From contig NC_060118.1 of assembly GCF_021155765.1 (NCBI RefSeq), forward strand, positions 13,528,146 through 13,592,145: a stretch of 64,000 nucleotides of DNA. The letters are read 5' to 3'. The notes under the pieces were generated by a model. It was given only the letters and a program-made list of their open reading frames with translations. It did not search any database and was not told the origin of the DNA. The DNA comes from Diprion similis. Lineage: Eukaryota > Arthropoda > Insecta > Hymenoptera > Diprionidae. A program made the translations under genes and the position numbers. Shown here piece by piece: positions 1-12,100 of the stretch. Position 1 is the first letter of the stretch. The number at the start of each line of letters is the position of its first letter.

Positions 1-365
1 ATTTTGCGAGCGTCAATATTGACGGAAGCTTGAAACACCCCCCTCCCTCCGAGCACCCTTCGCCGGCCCGCCATCCCCGAAATGACGATGATGCGCGTGT
101 ACGTCACGGTTATCAGGAACACTCCGCTCCACTATTTTATCCCCAATACGATCATTCGCTGGCACGATGTGATACGGTATTGCACGGTTGTTGGAGACAA
201 ATTTTCGGTGAAACACTAGCGGCATTGTACTGTCACGTACCTTACACCGTTCTTCGTAGTGCTTACGTTAATCGGTCGAGAGTAGGTTATATAACCTGGG
301 TCAAGCAGACGATAGAGAATTATTAATTAAGGGGACACGTGAGTGAAATTATAGATCTACGATAC

Positions 366-368
<3 letters not shown>

Positions 369-398
<30 letters not shown>
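369..398. repeat. 30-bp poly-T run
   Basis: An uninterrupted run of 30 thymines. On the minus strand it is a poly-A tail-like tract, but no retroelement body can be recognised next to it. Confidence 0.9.
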
Positions 399-400
<2 letters not shown>

Positions 401-3400
401 TTCGTTCGTACATGGTTTTGGATAAGCAATGATGTTCCATGCGGGAAAACAATTCCGGTAAAATCTTTGCTACTTTTGAAATTGAAATTTTTTTAACGAA
501 GAAGAGCGTCGCAAAATCAATGCCTGGAGTTGTTCGATATAGTTAACATGACGTGTGGAAAAAATTGGTGAATCTTGATATCAGGTGGGTATTGAAGGCG
601 GACATACGTTTTTAAGTAATTAAAAACTAGTAAAAGACCCTTTTTCGTACTAGCAAGCTCCTCAATGTCATGTTTTAGGATTTGTATTATCACGAGATGT
701 AGATCTAGGGGTAGCGGAAGTAGCAGGAGTGAGACGAGAAAGTCCAAAAAAATGTTACAGTAACGAGGTTTGTATATTCACATAAATTTCATTCTTCGTT
801 GTTGAAAAATATGAATTTCAGAAACAAGGAAGATATTGCCGGAATTGTTTGTCGGCATGAGACATAATTTCTCATCCAAAAGCATGTAGAAGAAAAAATT
901 ATTTCGACCATATTTAAAAACCGATACCCTAATCACGGTGAATCCCTTTTTGCGTCGAATTTCAAAACGCAAAATCAAAAAATATCCCCGTCTAAAGAGT
1001 TGAAACAATTCTATAATCTTTCGGGAGGCTGGTAGGCGTAGGTGGTTAAAAAATCTAAAAATTTCGCTCCTAGATTCTTCGTCATCCTGTATACAATATA
1101 TGCATATTATACACGTGACGTTGAATACACGTCACCGTTAATACCACGACGCTACGTGTCGTTGCCCGTTGAGGTTGACGGCGGGGGTGTATGTACGTGT
1201 CGCGAGACGGAGAAAAATAACGGTCCTAAAATTACGCCGGCAAAACATTACCAGGTCACATAATCCCGCACATAGGATATAAGGGCAGGTAATGCTTCGA
1301 AGGGTGGCGGAGGGCGGAGGGCGGAGGGCGGCATAACGTCCCTGCGGGACTCGAAAACGGCGCATAAACTGCGGAATAGTGCGAATTGCGGAAGGACTAT
1401 ACGCCCGACAACGGAGACGCACATAAGCGCGGAGGTTACCTGCGAATAAACCATACCGTCTGCGGACGGGCCGCAACAATGGATCCTGGTATTACGTCGG
1501 CGTGCCTGGGAACGGGACGAAACTTTTCAGCCCTGGCTATGCCGTATATCTATATACACGCCCCCGAGAAACAATACCGGGCGTTGCGGGGGCTGATACC
1601 CCCCGTCACGGTTTAATTAAACGCATCGTCAGCTCCGTACGACGACCCGGTTGCTCTCGCGCCCCGGCACAGCATCCCCGATCCGCGCGGACGCAACGTA
1701 ACGCAACGCAACGCAAACGTAACAGCTCGTGCCTTCGGCCTTCTTCCTGTCCCGCACGCTGGCTATATCAATCTCGACGTTACTCCGCCTGCAGGATATA
1801 GGGGATGAAGGAAAAGCAGAGACTCGTGGTATGTTCCCTATGCGAGTAAAAAATCCGTAACATATTCTAGGACATTTTCAGGACACAAGAAAAATTCAAG
1901 GGTAGTTTTCAGGACCTTCGAAGGACGTCAAAATTCAAGGTCGGAAGTTTTCTTTGCTCGTTGACGTGACCGGCAATACCGAAGGCTTAAGTAATCGATG
2001 GGAATTGATGACGATATTTGCGCGAGTATTCGGCCGATGCAACCCCTGCGTCTCACCCCCTCGCTGCCACATCCCTATCCACCTGTCCACCTGCATTATA
2101 GTGCGGGGACGTTGGCTATAATCGCTGATATGCCGTCTTCCTTTGTCAGGAGTCGGTGACCCGTGGAAGGGTGGACCTGCGGTATCGGTATAAACCCGTA
2201 GCGATAAACCGGGCACCCTTGATGAGTGTGGTAAGCATGTGCGAGGCACGCACGTAGATGAATCAGGCCGCGGTCGGGGAACCTCGCGGCGAATTTGGTA
2301 TAAGTGGTTATTTCTTGGCACGTTAAGCGAATTAGGTGTGGGCGCCCTGTCGTTCCGGCACAGCACCGGGATATACGCTCCCCGCGTCCGCTGTACCTAC
2401 GGCGTCGCTTTCTCTCTGCAGGGTGAAAATTTATTCGGGGAGCGGCGGAGAACGACGCGAACCCCTTAAATCACGTCCCCCGCCCCCATACCGACGCCTC
2501 CGGCGCTTCGCGTCCTCGTGCCACGCCTCGGGAATAACGGTGCATATTTTATTTCCAAAAGCTGGCCGCATTCACAATTTGCAAGGACGTTATGCAAATT
2601 CAACCCGTCACGTACGCGCCCCGTGCCGAGTGTCTTCTCTCTCTCTCTCTCTCTCTACACCCTCGTATGTGTATCTCTGTACATTTACTCTACGTGTACG
2701 GAAGTACTTCCACCGCTGCACATCACCCTCGGACATGGAACGAAAAGACGAAGAGTCGAATAATGATAGGCCGAAAGTGCATCTGCGACGTTCGTGTGAG
2801 GAATTGTTGGTTTTTACGCGAAGAAAGAAGAGAGGAAGAGATAATGTAATGAACGGGGAACGCGATAGACGGAGGTCCGACGCCTTGCAACCCTCTTCAT
2901 CCCCTTGCTGAATAATGTCCCTGCATTCACGCTGCAAGTGCAGCCTCGGGACTCGGAAGTGGGCGGAAGAAGTGCATACGCGATACGAGTCTACAAGTAC
3001 GTAGTTTCAACGTACATACGGTATAAACGAACGTCGCCGCGTCGGCTTACGACGATAAAATACTCCCCCTCGGTCATATTGTGCGGTAATGAGAATGACT
3101 TTTGCTTCGTCAGATTTGGTCACGTTGCGTTGCGTCGTCACCGTTAAATCGAGCTGCCACAAATGTGACAATTGTGCTCCAATTACCGTTTCTTCTTCTC
3201 TCTCTCTCTTTTGAAATGCGTATACAATTTTTGATGGCTTTTTTCCATTTTTTTTTTTTTTTTTTTCTGCCAGGTCAAGCCCAGGGAACGATGTTTTAGT
3301 ATTTATGAAGAACTGCGCGATATATCTGGTCGGACAAGCGCGTGTTGTCAACTCACCGCGCGATGTAATTTCACGGTGAACGCAGATCGCGGAACGTGAA

Positions 3401-3461
3401 GCTGGAAAAAGGTCTGCGGTAGATTGATCGTTCTTCGCCCTATCGAGGGACACTTTTGCCG

Positions 3462-3482
3462 CACACACACACACACACACAC
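3462..3482. repeat. (CA)n microsatellite
   Basis: About ten CA units, followed within 40 bp by an AT dinucleotide run. Simple repeat with no gene association visible. Confidence 0.85.
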
Positions 3483-4121
3483 AGAGAGATACATGTATGT
3501 AATACATTTCATATATATATATATACACGTTTATATGTATGTATGTATATATAGCGATGTACACTTCATTTCGATCATCTTTTGCAGCCGCCTCGCTCTC
3601 CCGACTGTAGGTACTATAGATGTGGTATATACACAACTGCGCGGGAATAAGTTTAAGAAATGAAAAATCACCCGCACCATCCGTGCAGCATCATAAATTT
3701 GTCAGCAAACAATTCTATCGTGAAATTAAATTTTCAACCCGAGTGATAATTGAACTAGATATCCGTTTTCACAGAGTTCAGGTTCAAACGTGTTACAGTT
3801 CAGTACAATTTGACCCGTGTGCGATAGTGACAAATTTTTAAACTCCCTGGTCGAAGTAAACACCGACCGCACGCGTAGGCCAGACACGGATCACATTTCC
3901 GGCCCGAGTTACACAGGAAACCGCAATTGCATCGACTAGAGCTTTTACATTTGCGATGTTGGAACGTGTAACGTTTTATTGGAAAAATAAAAGATCGAGA
4001 TAACGAAGTAAAACAGATTCTCACTCAACGCTGACACGCAACCGTCGCTCGCAAGGTCGGTGCAGCAAAACGCACTGTAATGCCTGCGTTTATATGCATG
4101 CGTACGCGAGTAGCAAAACAA

Positions 4122-4228
4122 GGCTGATTCCGGGCCCAGATTCCTATTACCGATGTCTCGCCCAGACTCGAACCCTTCTTCGCGAGTCGGTAAGTGTCGG
4201 TAATAGGAATCTGTACCCAGAACCGACC
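4122..4228. mobile_element. small foldback (MITE-like) inverted-repeat element
   Basis: Two 32-bp arms in inverted orientation (4122-4153 and 4197-4228) match at about 26 of 32 positions. The inner 17 bp (4137-4153 and 4197-4213) are perfect complements. An inner 6-bp stem (4165-4170 with 4183-4188) sits inside, so the whole folds into a long hairpin. The outer part of the right arm resembles the arms of another inverted repeat at 62106-62297, which suggests a dispersed family. No coding capacity and no clear target-site duplication can be seen. It could instead be a hairpin RNA precursor. On the minus strand 4164-4174 matches the tRNA B-box consensus at 10 of 11 positions, so a tRNA-derived origin is another possibility. 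Confidence 0.5.
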
Positions 4229-5690
4229 TCATATTGGTACTTGGGCGTTTCGGAGGAGTGGAATTGGGAAAATTCCAAAATCACGCATCACGTCCTCCCT
4301 GTCTGCGTATGACGCGCGTGATGCAGGCATCGAGGCCGGACCCCGTTGTAGGTACACCGATTGATTTCTACGGGGAGGGTAACGGAATATGGGCGGTTGG
4401 TGGGTATTGATGCGGTGGATGGACGCGCGGACGGTCGAACGGACGGACGGTGTTTCGCAATCAGAGGCAGCCGGATTATCTGCCGTTTATCCCCTGGCCG
4501 AGTTCGCTGATTTGGCGAGCGCCGAGGCGAACCGATGCCGATGGCGAAAAATTTCATCATTGCGGTTGACGCAACCGTCTGTCTACTATGGACAACGTGT
4601 TCGTCTTGTGACACAAGTGTCTATTTTATATACACTATGAATTTCTTCTCCCAATCCTCGAACCCTCTCCCTCCCCCTCACCTCTTCTTTTTCCCCGCAT
4701 GGGTTGCCCTTACGGAAATGTACATTCCTGCAGGATGGGTATATATAATCTCATATATCTGGGTATATGTTATATTATATTATATTATTATATATACACC
4801 GACCCTGTATGCGTATACATATATTTATACATGCATGTATGCCGCGAGGAGTAGGGAAAAAAAGAGGAGGGAAAAAAAATTCATCGCGTTGGATATTAAA
4901 TCGGAACCTCAGTGAAGAAGAAAATTTATGCCCCTTCGAATTGAGATGTGGCGGTGGTATGTGTATAGGTATGTGCCTGTATACCTACGCTTGTCAATTT
5001 TATTCGAACCTGAACGCATCTATTGTTGAAGGAAACTTTATATTCTCAAATAAAATTATTCGTAAGACAATAAGAATAATAATAATAATAATAACAATTA
5101 AGTCAAATAATAAGAACTTCAAATATGATATTTTGTTTTTGAACATTCTGGGAGTATCAGAATATTTAGTAAACCGCAAATTATACCGGGAAAATAGAAA
5201 AAAGGGCACAATGTATTTTAAGATGTAATTTCACATGAATATATTCCTTGTGAGTCTAGTCTAGACAATACATTTTTCACTTTTACCGAGCAAAGTGTAA
5301 AGAATTCATTACGAGTACGCGTATATTATCAGAAAATCTTTGTTTTACACTTTTCGTGTAAAACGAATTTCTCCGTGCCGCTACCTTTCGTTCGTGATAA
5401 ATTTCCGATGTACACATTATACGGAATTATAACGGATCGCACGTCGGCGTGTATAAAGTAAATTTCTTTTGCCGCGGAATAACTGGATATATCAGCAGCT
5501 ACTGTAATACATCCGTAATAACGGGTTAATAATGTCAGGCGTGCGTTAGGCTGGGAGATTATCGTGTACCCTGTCGACGACACTTATACAAACACGTACA
5601 GGTACATGCATGTACACATCGGCGGGTCCTTTTCATCTCGTCGTTAATCTGGGGTACCCGGAGGACGAGGACGAAGATGAGGATGCGGAT

Positions 5691-5720
5691 GGGGATGGGG
5701 ATGGGGGGAAATGGGGCTGG
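5691..5720 (+). other. guanine-quadruplex-type tract
   Basis: Runs of 4, 4, 6, 4 and 3 guanines are separated by 2 to 4 bases, which fits the intramolecular G-quadruplex pattern. It sits in non-coding DNA with no promoter recognised nearby. The motif is seen directly; folding is inferred. Confidence 0.6.
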
Positions 5721-8510
5721 GTGACACCGCGGAGGAAATGAAATTTCATAAAGAGATGCGACAGTGTCCGTTATAGAGATCTCTGAGATCTTGTCTATCC
5801 CGCGGCACCAAATCCGAGTCTTCTGCTTCGGGATACCGCGCGTCTTGATCGGGACGAAAGACGCGCCGGATGATACTGATCCTCTCGGCTTAGGCGCTTC
5901 GGCTTCTCGGCTCTTGCCGGTAAGGCGAGAGATTTTAATGCGCGTCGTGGTGAGATAGACTTCATAGACAGGCGCGGTTTAAGCCGGGCAATGGATACCG
6001 CTTGGCGATTCTGGTCAAATTGGCAAACGCGAATTGCACAATCAACTTTGCCGGAGAGAACTCACCGTCGGAGAGGAGGAGGGCCGCGCCGATGAGAAAC
6101 CGGAGACAGCTGGACCATTCCGAGAGCATCCTTATCTCGCTTTCGAGTACCTCTTATCGCTTGTCCTACATTAATTCAGCGAGATGCGCGCCGCGGCCGC
6201 CCGCGAAGTTTCCGCAAACTTTTCCCTGCCGTCCGGAAACACCTGAAAGCCTCGTTTCTCCTCAGGAACGCACGCGGGAGACCGGATCTCCTCGGTCTGC
6301 ACCGCACACCACCCGTTTACCACCCCTTTACCCCGAACAGCTTCCTCACTTCCCCGTGTTCCCGGGTCCCGTTCTGCTCGGGATACCCAACGCTGCGCGC
6401 CGGAGTCTCGACTTCGACTGTCGGCATCACGCCGCGGTCCAGGCCGAGGGCGAGGACGAGGGCGAGGGTGAGAGTGAGGGGTGTTGGCGAGGGTGAGTTC
6501 AGCCTGACTGTCGCGCCCCGCCGCTATGCGTTTCGCTAACAATTCAACCGCGAAAATACCTCTGTATTATATTATGCACGCGGATGCACCCTGCTGCATT
6601 TATGCACGCGTGGAACGCGTGCTTGCGAAGATCGCGTCGATCATCCCCTTGTCAAAGAATTTTATCTTATGGAAAACCGCGTGATGTACAAGAGAATTTT
6701 TTCTTCGTGACAGGGAATTGACTGTGACGAAGTTGTAGAGTTTCGTTGAAGATTAATGGATAAACACAAATTTATATCGGGGATGAGGAAAGTGTGATTA
6801 GGGGTTGTCGTTTTTATTTTTTAATTCTTAAATAAAGAAACTTTCTTACAAAAATGTTATCGTATTATTACTAATGTATACTTTCAAGCCTGTGTCAAAG
6901 TTTCGGGAGAAAATTAAGTGTTGTTTCTGGATAACCCGCTGTAGAATTTCTGGGAATTTGAAACCTCATCTTTTGTAGACCACTCAGGTGTTTTTACGTT
7001 CGCAAAATATAAGTTAGATATACGATGGAAGCTTCGAGCGGAACGGTAGCTTGTTTAAGGTAATTGATTATCGATCGGTAATGGTAATTCAATAAAAACC
7101 GTTCTTTGTTCTCCTCAAATTCCAGGGTACGAGCCGTGTGTCCCCGGATTTCGATTCTCAAAATCCACAATATTTTCATCGCGAAATTGAGTGATTTCGC
7201 TCCGGAGCAAACGACATGGCATATAGATATAATATCTTTGCGTGTTACTTTCATTTCCTCGTTCATAAGCACAGCTGCATAGATATCGTGCGAGTGAAAA
7301 GTGATATCGATATCTTTGCACTGGTTGAGATTTAACCCTCCAGCCGTATAAAGCCTCATGATATGCTTGTTTTCTATTCCGACACGTGAACGGGATGAGG
7401 AGTTTCTCGGACTTGTTGAATAGCCTCCGCCCCCAGACTTACCTACACCCCCCTGCAGCTCACCCCGCTCCAGTACACGCTATACCATCTAACGACCCTA
7501 CGAGGGGTTGTTACTGGGGTGATGTAGGTATTGTGATATATACCAGAACCAAAACCGCATCGACAAATTGAAAATTGATCGCATGGTTTTGAGGTGTGAG
7601 AAAAAAAATCTCTATTACGTTTATTTCATTTTTTTATTGCACAGTATTTTGTCTTTGATTATACAGGATGGTGCCTACATTGCCTTGGTTTGTTGCTTCG
7701 TTCGCACCTTGTTATGTTGTAAGAAAAATTAGTTGATATTCTATCCCACTCCGACTTCTTGATTAACTTTAGACTCAAAGGGCTTCCGGCATAGTTTACC
7801 AAGGAAACTCTCCCTGCATTTTTGCGTATCTTTGAAGCCGAAACCACCGCTGCTAAATATCTGAAACATTACTTTAAAACTTTCAATTCGAAAGAACGAA
7901 ACAATTCAAACAATCCGGTACAATTTGGCAACAATCTCGACTCTCGACGGTTCCTCCTACTTCCTGGGGGTTCAGGGGTCGAGGAGTCTTCCGGAGCAGG
8001 GGTTGTCCTCGTGCTCTTGGAAGCTTAGAAATCCACCAAGTCGCGCAGCACTAACAGGTACGTTACGCCATCGGGAATCCTACTTAGGATCGTCGGTTAC
8101 TCGACGTCGGTACAACGAGCACATCCCAAAGGAAGGAGACTCTGCAAAGGTAGCGACACTCCCAGTTGCGGAAACAGCAGCGTTGCTCCCGAGGTATTTA
8201 CCGACACCGCAAACCATCGATTTCGGGATGCCACAAATGTGATAGGAGATTGGCAGACCGTGGCTGAGAAAGTGAAAAAGATTCTGCTGACGAAAGAACA
8301 GCAGCCACGGAACATTCACTTCCTTCCTAGGCGAGAGCCCAAGTCCTATCCTGACCCAAACAACCTAGAACTCAACATTGTGCATCTGGAATTTGCAAGG
8401 ATCAGGACGTGATTCGATTACGAACAAAAAGCGTCTCTTGCAGCTGGCCTTTACCTGGCAGCAAAGGACCAACTGCAGTGGACACGAATGACCGATGTCA
8501 AGAATGGTTT

Positions 8511-8532
8511 GGGGGGGGGGGGGGGGGGGGGG
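8511..8532. repeat. 22-bp poly-G run
   Basis: An uninterrupted run of 22 guanines followed by short ATGG units. Homopolymers of this length are error-prone in sequencing, so the exact length is uncertain. Confidence 0.8.
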
Positions 8533-8796
8533 ATGGATGGAGCTTCGGTGAAACGAAACGGTCAGACTGACCGTCCACCGCATTATGACGGAATCAATTC
8601 CGAGGATGATCGAGCAGCCTCAGCCACGATCTTCTCGGTGCATAAGCTGGTAGTGCTGGTACAGCGTCGACCGCTATCCTAATGCTAATCCTCGGTTTTC
8701 TAGGAGCGATGAATCGGCGGTGCTGTATGCGCATCCGTTGTGCGCAAGTTCCTCTCTTGCTGGGCGCTCTCGTGGTTTAGTTTGAACCATCTGAGC

Positions 8797-9103
8797 TCAG
8801 TTGAACTCGGTACGTCGAAGGCGCGTGTCTGGTACCGTCGGAGGAAGAGGAACAGACAAGAAGAGAGAGAGAAAGAGAGAAGGAGCAAGAGTGCGCGTGC
8901 GTTGTCAATCTTATTTACATGGTATCTGTGTGACAGAAACTAGCGAGAGCATATTTCTGCACGCGACTATTTACCCCCTCGACGATTACGGGAGGCGGTT
9001 GTAATAGTTGTACCGTGGTAACAGTAGGAGAGAAGAAACGAGAAGAGAAACAGTGTCGTGATCATCGATCACCATCACTAGTCATTCACTCTTGACAGAC
9101 ATC
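8797..9103 (+). promoter_or_regulatory. possible initiator and 5' UTR of the GPI-anchored Ig gene
   Basis: TCAGTT at 8797-8802 matches the arthropod initiator consensus, with the A at 8799 as candidate start. No TATA box is visible about 30 bp upstream, and the +28 position only partly fits a downstream promoter element. The roughly 300 bases that follow lead to the ATG at 9104 and would form the 5' UTR. The initiator is a short motif, so this is a weak candidate. Confidence 0.3.
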
Positions 9104-9158
9104 ATGAGGAACATTGTGCAGGTCGCAGCTCTTTTTACCCTTCTCCTCATCTCCCGCG
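9104..9158 (+). CDS. exon 1 (signal-peptide exon) of the GPI-anchored Ig gene
   Basis: This 55-base coding exon starts at ATG 9104 and encodes a short basic N-terminus and a hydrophobic core, the first 18 residues of the signal peptide. It ends before GTAAGT in phase 1. The next exon at 25445 completes a glycine codon and continues GCRAE, a plausible cleavage region. A lone signal-peptide exon separated by a very long intron is common in insect Ig-superfamily genes. The assignment rests on frame continuity and on the absence of an upstream ATG near exon 2. Confidence 0.75.
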
Positions 9159-12100
9159 GTAAGTCTGACGATAACGTCCCTTCATGTGATACCTTTACTT
9201 ATTGAAACTTGTTTTTGGTATTGTAAGTCATACATACACGTCGTTAGCACAATTGCTAGAAATTCGGTGTCGAGTTTGTCCGATGGTTAAAAACGGCGCC
9301 GACTAAAACCATGAGACACCGTAAGTTAAGCTATTCCGGTTGTTTCCTCAATCAATCTGCATAGTTGACCCGAATTTTAAGACTGCGGCTTCTTACACGC
9401 GGCCTTGGAGATCCGCTCGAGCGCGACTGAAACTAACGTGAGTCAACTCAGTACTCTGGCTTGGCATCGGTGTAATATAATAACTCTACGTTATACAATA
9501 GAGAATTTTTTAACGCCACGGTGAAATGCGAGATGGGAAGGTAACGGTAACAACGCGAACACAGCCGCCGGCGAAATTGTGAGGGCTAAAATTCCGAGCA
9601 GGTATATGGAATCTCTCGATGCTCTGCGATGCTCAGAATCTCTGGCTTGGGTCAATCTGCGAAACCGGCTTACGCTTATTCCAATCACATGAGCTATACG
9701 ATCTCGATCCGATGATATATTCCAGAGCGTCGAGACGGATGGACCAATTGTAGCGAATTGGGACGGGCCAGAAAGAATTTGTTTTCCATTTAGAATGATT
9801 GAATGTCGAATCTTCGGAGCTGGTCAATTCATTCTCGTCTGTCGGATAGCACCAGGTGTCAGATTCGAGGTCCTCCCTTTCTCTTTTCTCTATAATTGTC
9901 GTAGAACTATAGATACATGCCTGTAGGTATATAATTGATAATCATAATAATAATGATAATAGTTTATAATTATGTATGTACTAGTAAATACGTTCAGAAT
10001 TACGGTGACGATGAATTCACTCTACTACACCGCTACTCACCGGATATGGGACTTGCCGAGCACGCCACTTTTCGTTTCTCCGTTTGAACACGCGTTATCA
10101 TTGTCCTACTTACACGTGAATTGCTTAATATGATAATATCTTGGCGACGAAAATTTTCACGGTGAATTCTCACCATAACTTCAACCGTTAAAAATGTTGA
10201 TAATTAAGCGATATTAATACCAAGTGACCTTAGGCTGGCCGTGAGCCGGCCCTCGAACTGATAGTAGGTTCCAAGTTCACAGGAAAATAATATTAATATC
10301 CAATTTGAATTTTGAACTACAAATTCAGGTTCGCGATTGCCCATTTAAGGGCCATCAGGTACCATATTACACGAAAATGAAAACAATTGACGATTTTTTT
10401 ATTTTAAACCATCATGATTGATCTATCATTACAAATTTTGGAATTCTGACCTTGGATTCGTTACCGGTGATCCTATAAAACCTCCGCGTACTAATTTCTA
10501 CCAAAAACCGAATTTGTTTAGATTTTATTTTCTACCGTATTAGATTTGCTATTTTGGATTTAGCAGGTTTGATCTCAGATTCGTGATCAATCAGCCAACA
10601 AACCTTCGGGTACCAATTTCCATGAAAATCCAAATGTCTTTAGTTTCTCTCAGCATATTGGACGCTCTGAATTCAAAGTTTACTGATCTAACTTTAGATT
10701 AATGATTAGCAACCCAAAAAAATCTCACGGTAAGAATTTTCATTCAAATCCATACATCAATTCTCAAGCTATCATAATTTGATTTTCATTTTTGGAATTT
10801 TGTTATTTAAATGATTGAAAAAGTAGTGAACCGATCAAAGGGAAAATCTAATCCATTCTACATTTGGAAAAGCCCCGTAGATTGAAACCGAAATCGTTGA
10901 AATCCGGTTACTCGTTCTCGATACATCGTCTGACAAAAAAATTCGGTCGGAGGTAAATCTCTAGATCTCTACTTTCCGGGTGACTACAATAACTTCTTAT
11001 ATTCTCCGAAAACAGAGAAACGGGAAGTTAAAAATGTGTTGAATTGTCGAGAGGCACTGCGAGGTAGTACAGCTTCATCAGCAACGTTGATTAGAGCTGA
11101 CGGTGCGTCGAAGAGATAAATAAATGCACAAGATATGTCGTATAATTAGAAAACACTCCGGTCCAAGTTCAGCAGAAAAAACCTGAAACATTTCCTTCGT
11201 AATTTAATATTATACACAGATAACACCTAAGCATATACCTATATAGTAATGGACTCATCGCCGTTCTTGCAGCGATTTCAGAGCTCCATGGTGTGTATAA
11301 TATTTACACGTGCGGTGACGTGTTGAATACCTTGTATATGTACCTACTTCGCATCAAGGTGATCAAGCCTTATGCGATATATTATGTAGATGGGTATGTG
11401 TTTAAAAAGATTGAGCGTGAAGAAGCTCTCAACAGATTTCACAAGGCGATCTCACAGCCAGAGACGAAATTACGTTAAAAAATACGAATCCTACAAATAT
11501 TAGTTCGCAGTTGAAGATTCCGAATAATCTTATATGCATACCCACTGTACTTTATATATTATATATATATGTATACAGAATGCGGTCAGCGGCACGCACG
11601 CGTCTATATGCATACGATTACCGAAGGTGAGCATGCACTATTCGTAGGCTGGACTCCGAATGCAGTATTGATAAGGAAATTATTCTACGCAACTTGTTTT
11701 TCACTAGCAATCGTACTCGATGAATAATAATATACGTTACGATGCCCTGCGTGCTCCCATGACGTGTACTCTAACGAAGGCGCTCGATTATGGTGTATCC
11801 TCGTGTCCTCCTTATTACGCTTACACTATACGCGGTAGTCTTGCGCGAGTAATTAAGCAATTTAGTCTTATTGACAAAGATCAGCCATAAGCGGCATCAT
11901 TGCGACGTGAATTGTACGCGTGCAGGAACGTGTTTATTCGACCACGATGCGGAAAACGAGATGAGAATTCTCTAGGAAAGTTATAATACGTCGACCTCGA
12001 CGTGCCGCGACGCTTTTACACCCGTCTATGTACCCATGTACACTCGATATTGCAAAATATTTCGCGGGTCATATCGCTCTCCGGGAATTGCATCCGCCTC

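Larger units (their letters stand above)
1..4121. other. non-coding stretch, no gene recognised
   Basis: No open frame here reads like a protein family, has sensible composition or can be linked to flanking exons by splice sites. Visible content is low-complexity: a 30-T run at 369-398, four (GCGGAGG)-like units near 1306-1332, a TC run near 2636-2656, a T run near 3248-3266 and a CA run at 3462-3482. A perfect 14-bp palindrome lies at 11-24. GC content is locally high around 1130-2500. Regulatory sites or untranslated exons of a gene outside the window cannot be excluded. Confidence 0.5.
4229..8790. other. non-coding stretch, no gene recognised
   Basis: No family-like open frame is visible. 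Contents are AT runs at 4759-4795, a guanine-rich tract at 5691-5720, a GC-rich block at about 6040-6540 with overlapping low-information open frames on both strands, a degenerate (GAGGGC)n tract near 6445-6480 and a 22-G run at 8511-8532. The GC-rich block could be a CpG-like or promoter-associated segment, but no core promoter or splice site gives support. Confidence 0.45.

Noticed and set aside
6002-6542. Overlapping open frames of 164 and 123 codons on opposite strands
   Set aside because: A GC-rich block with few stop codons on either strand. Both translations are low-information (Pro/Arg/Glu-rich), with no domain, splice support or partner exon.
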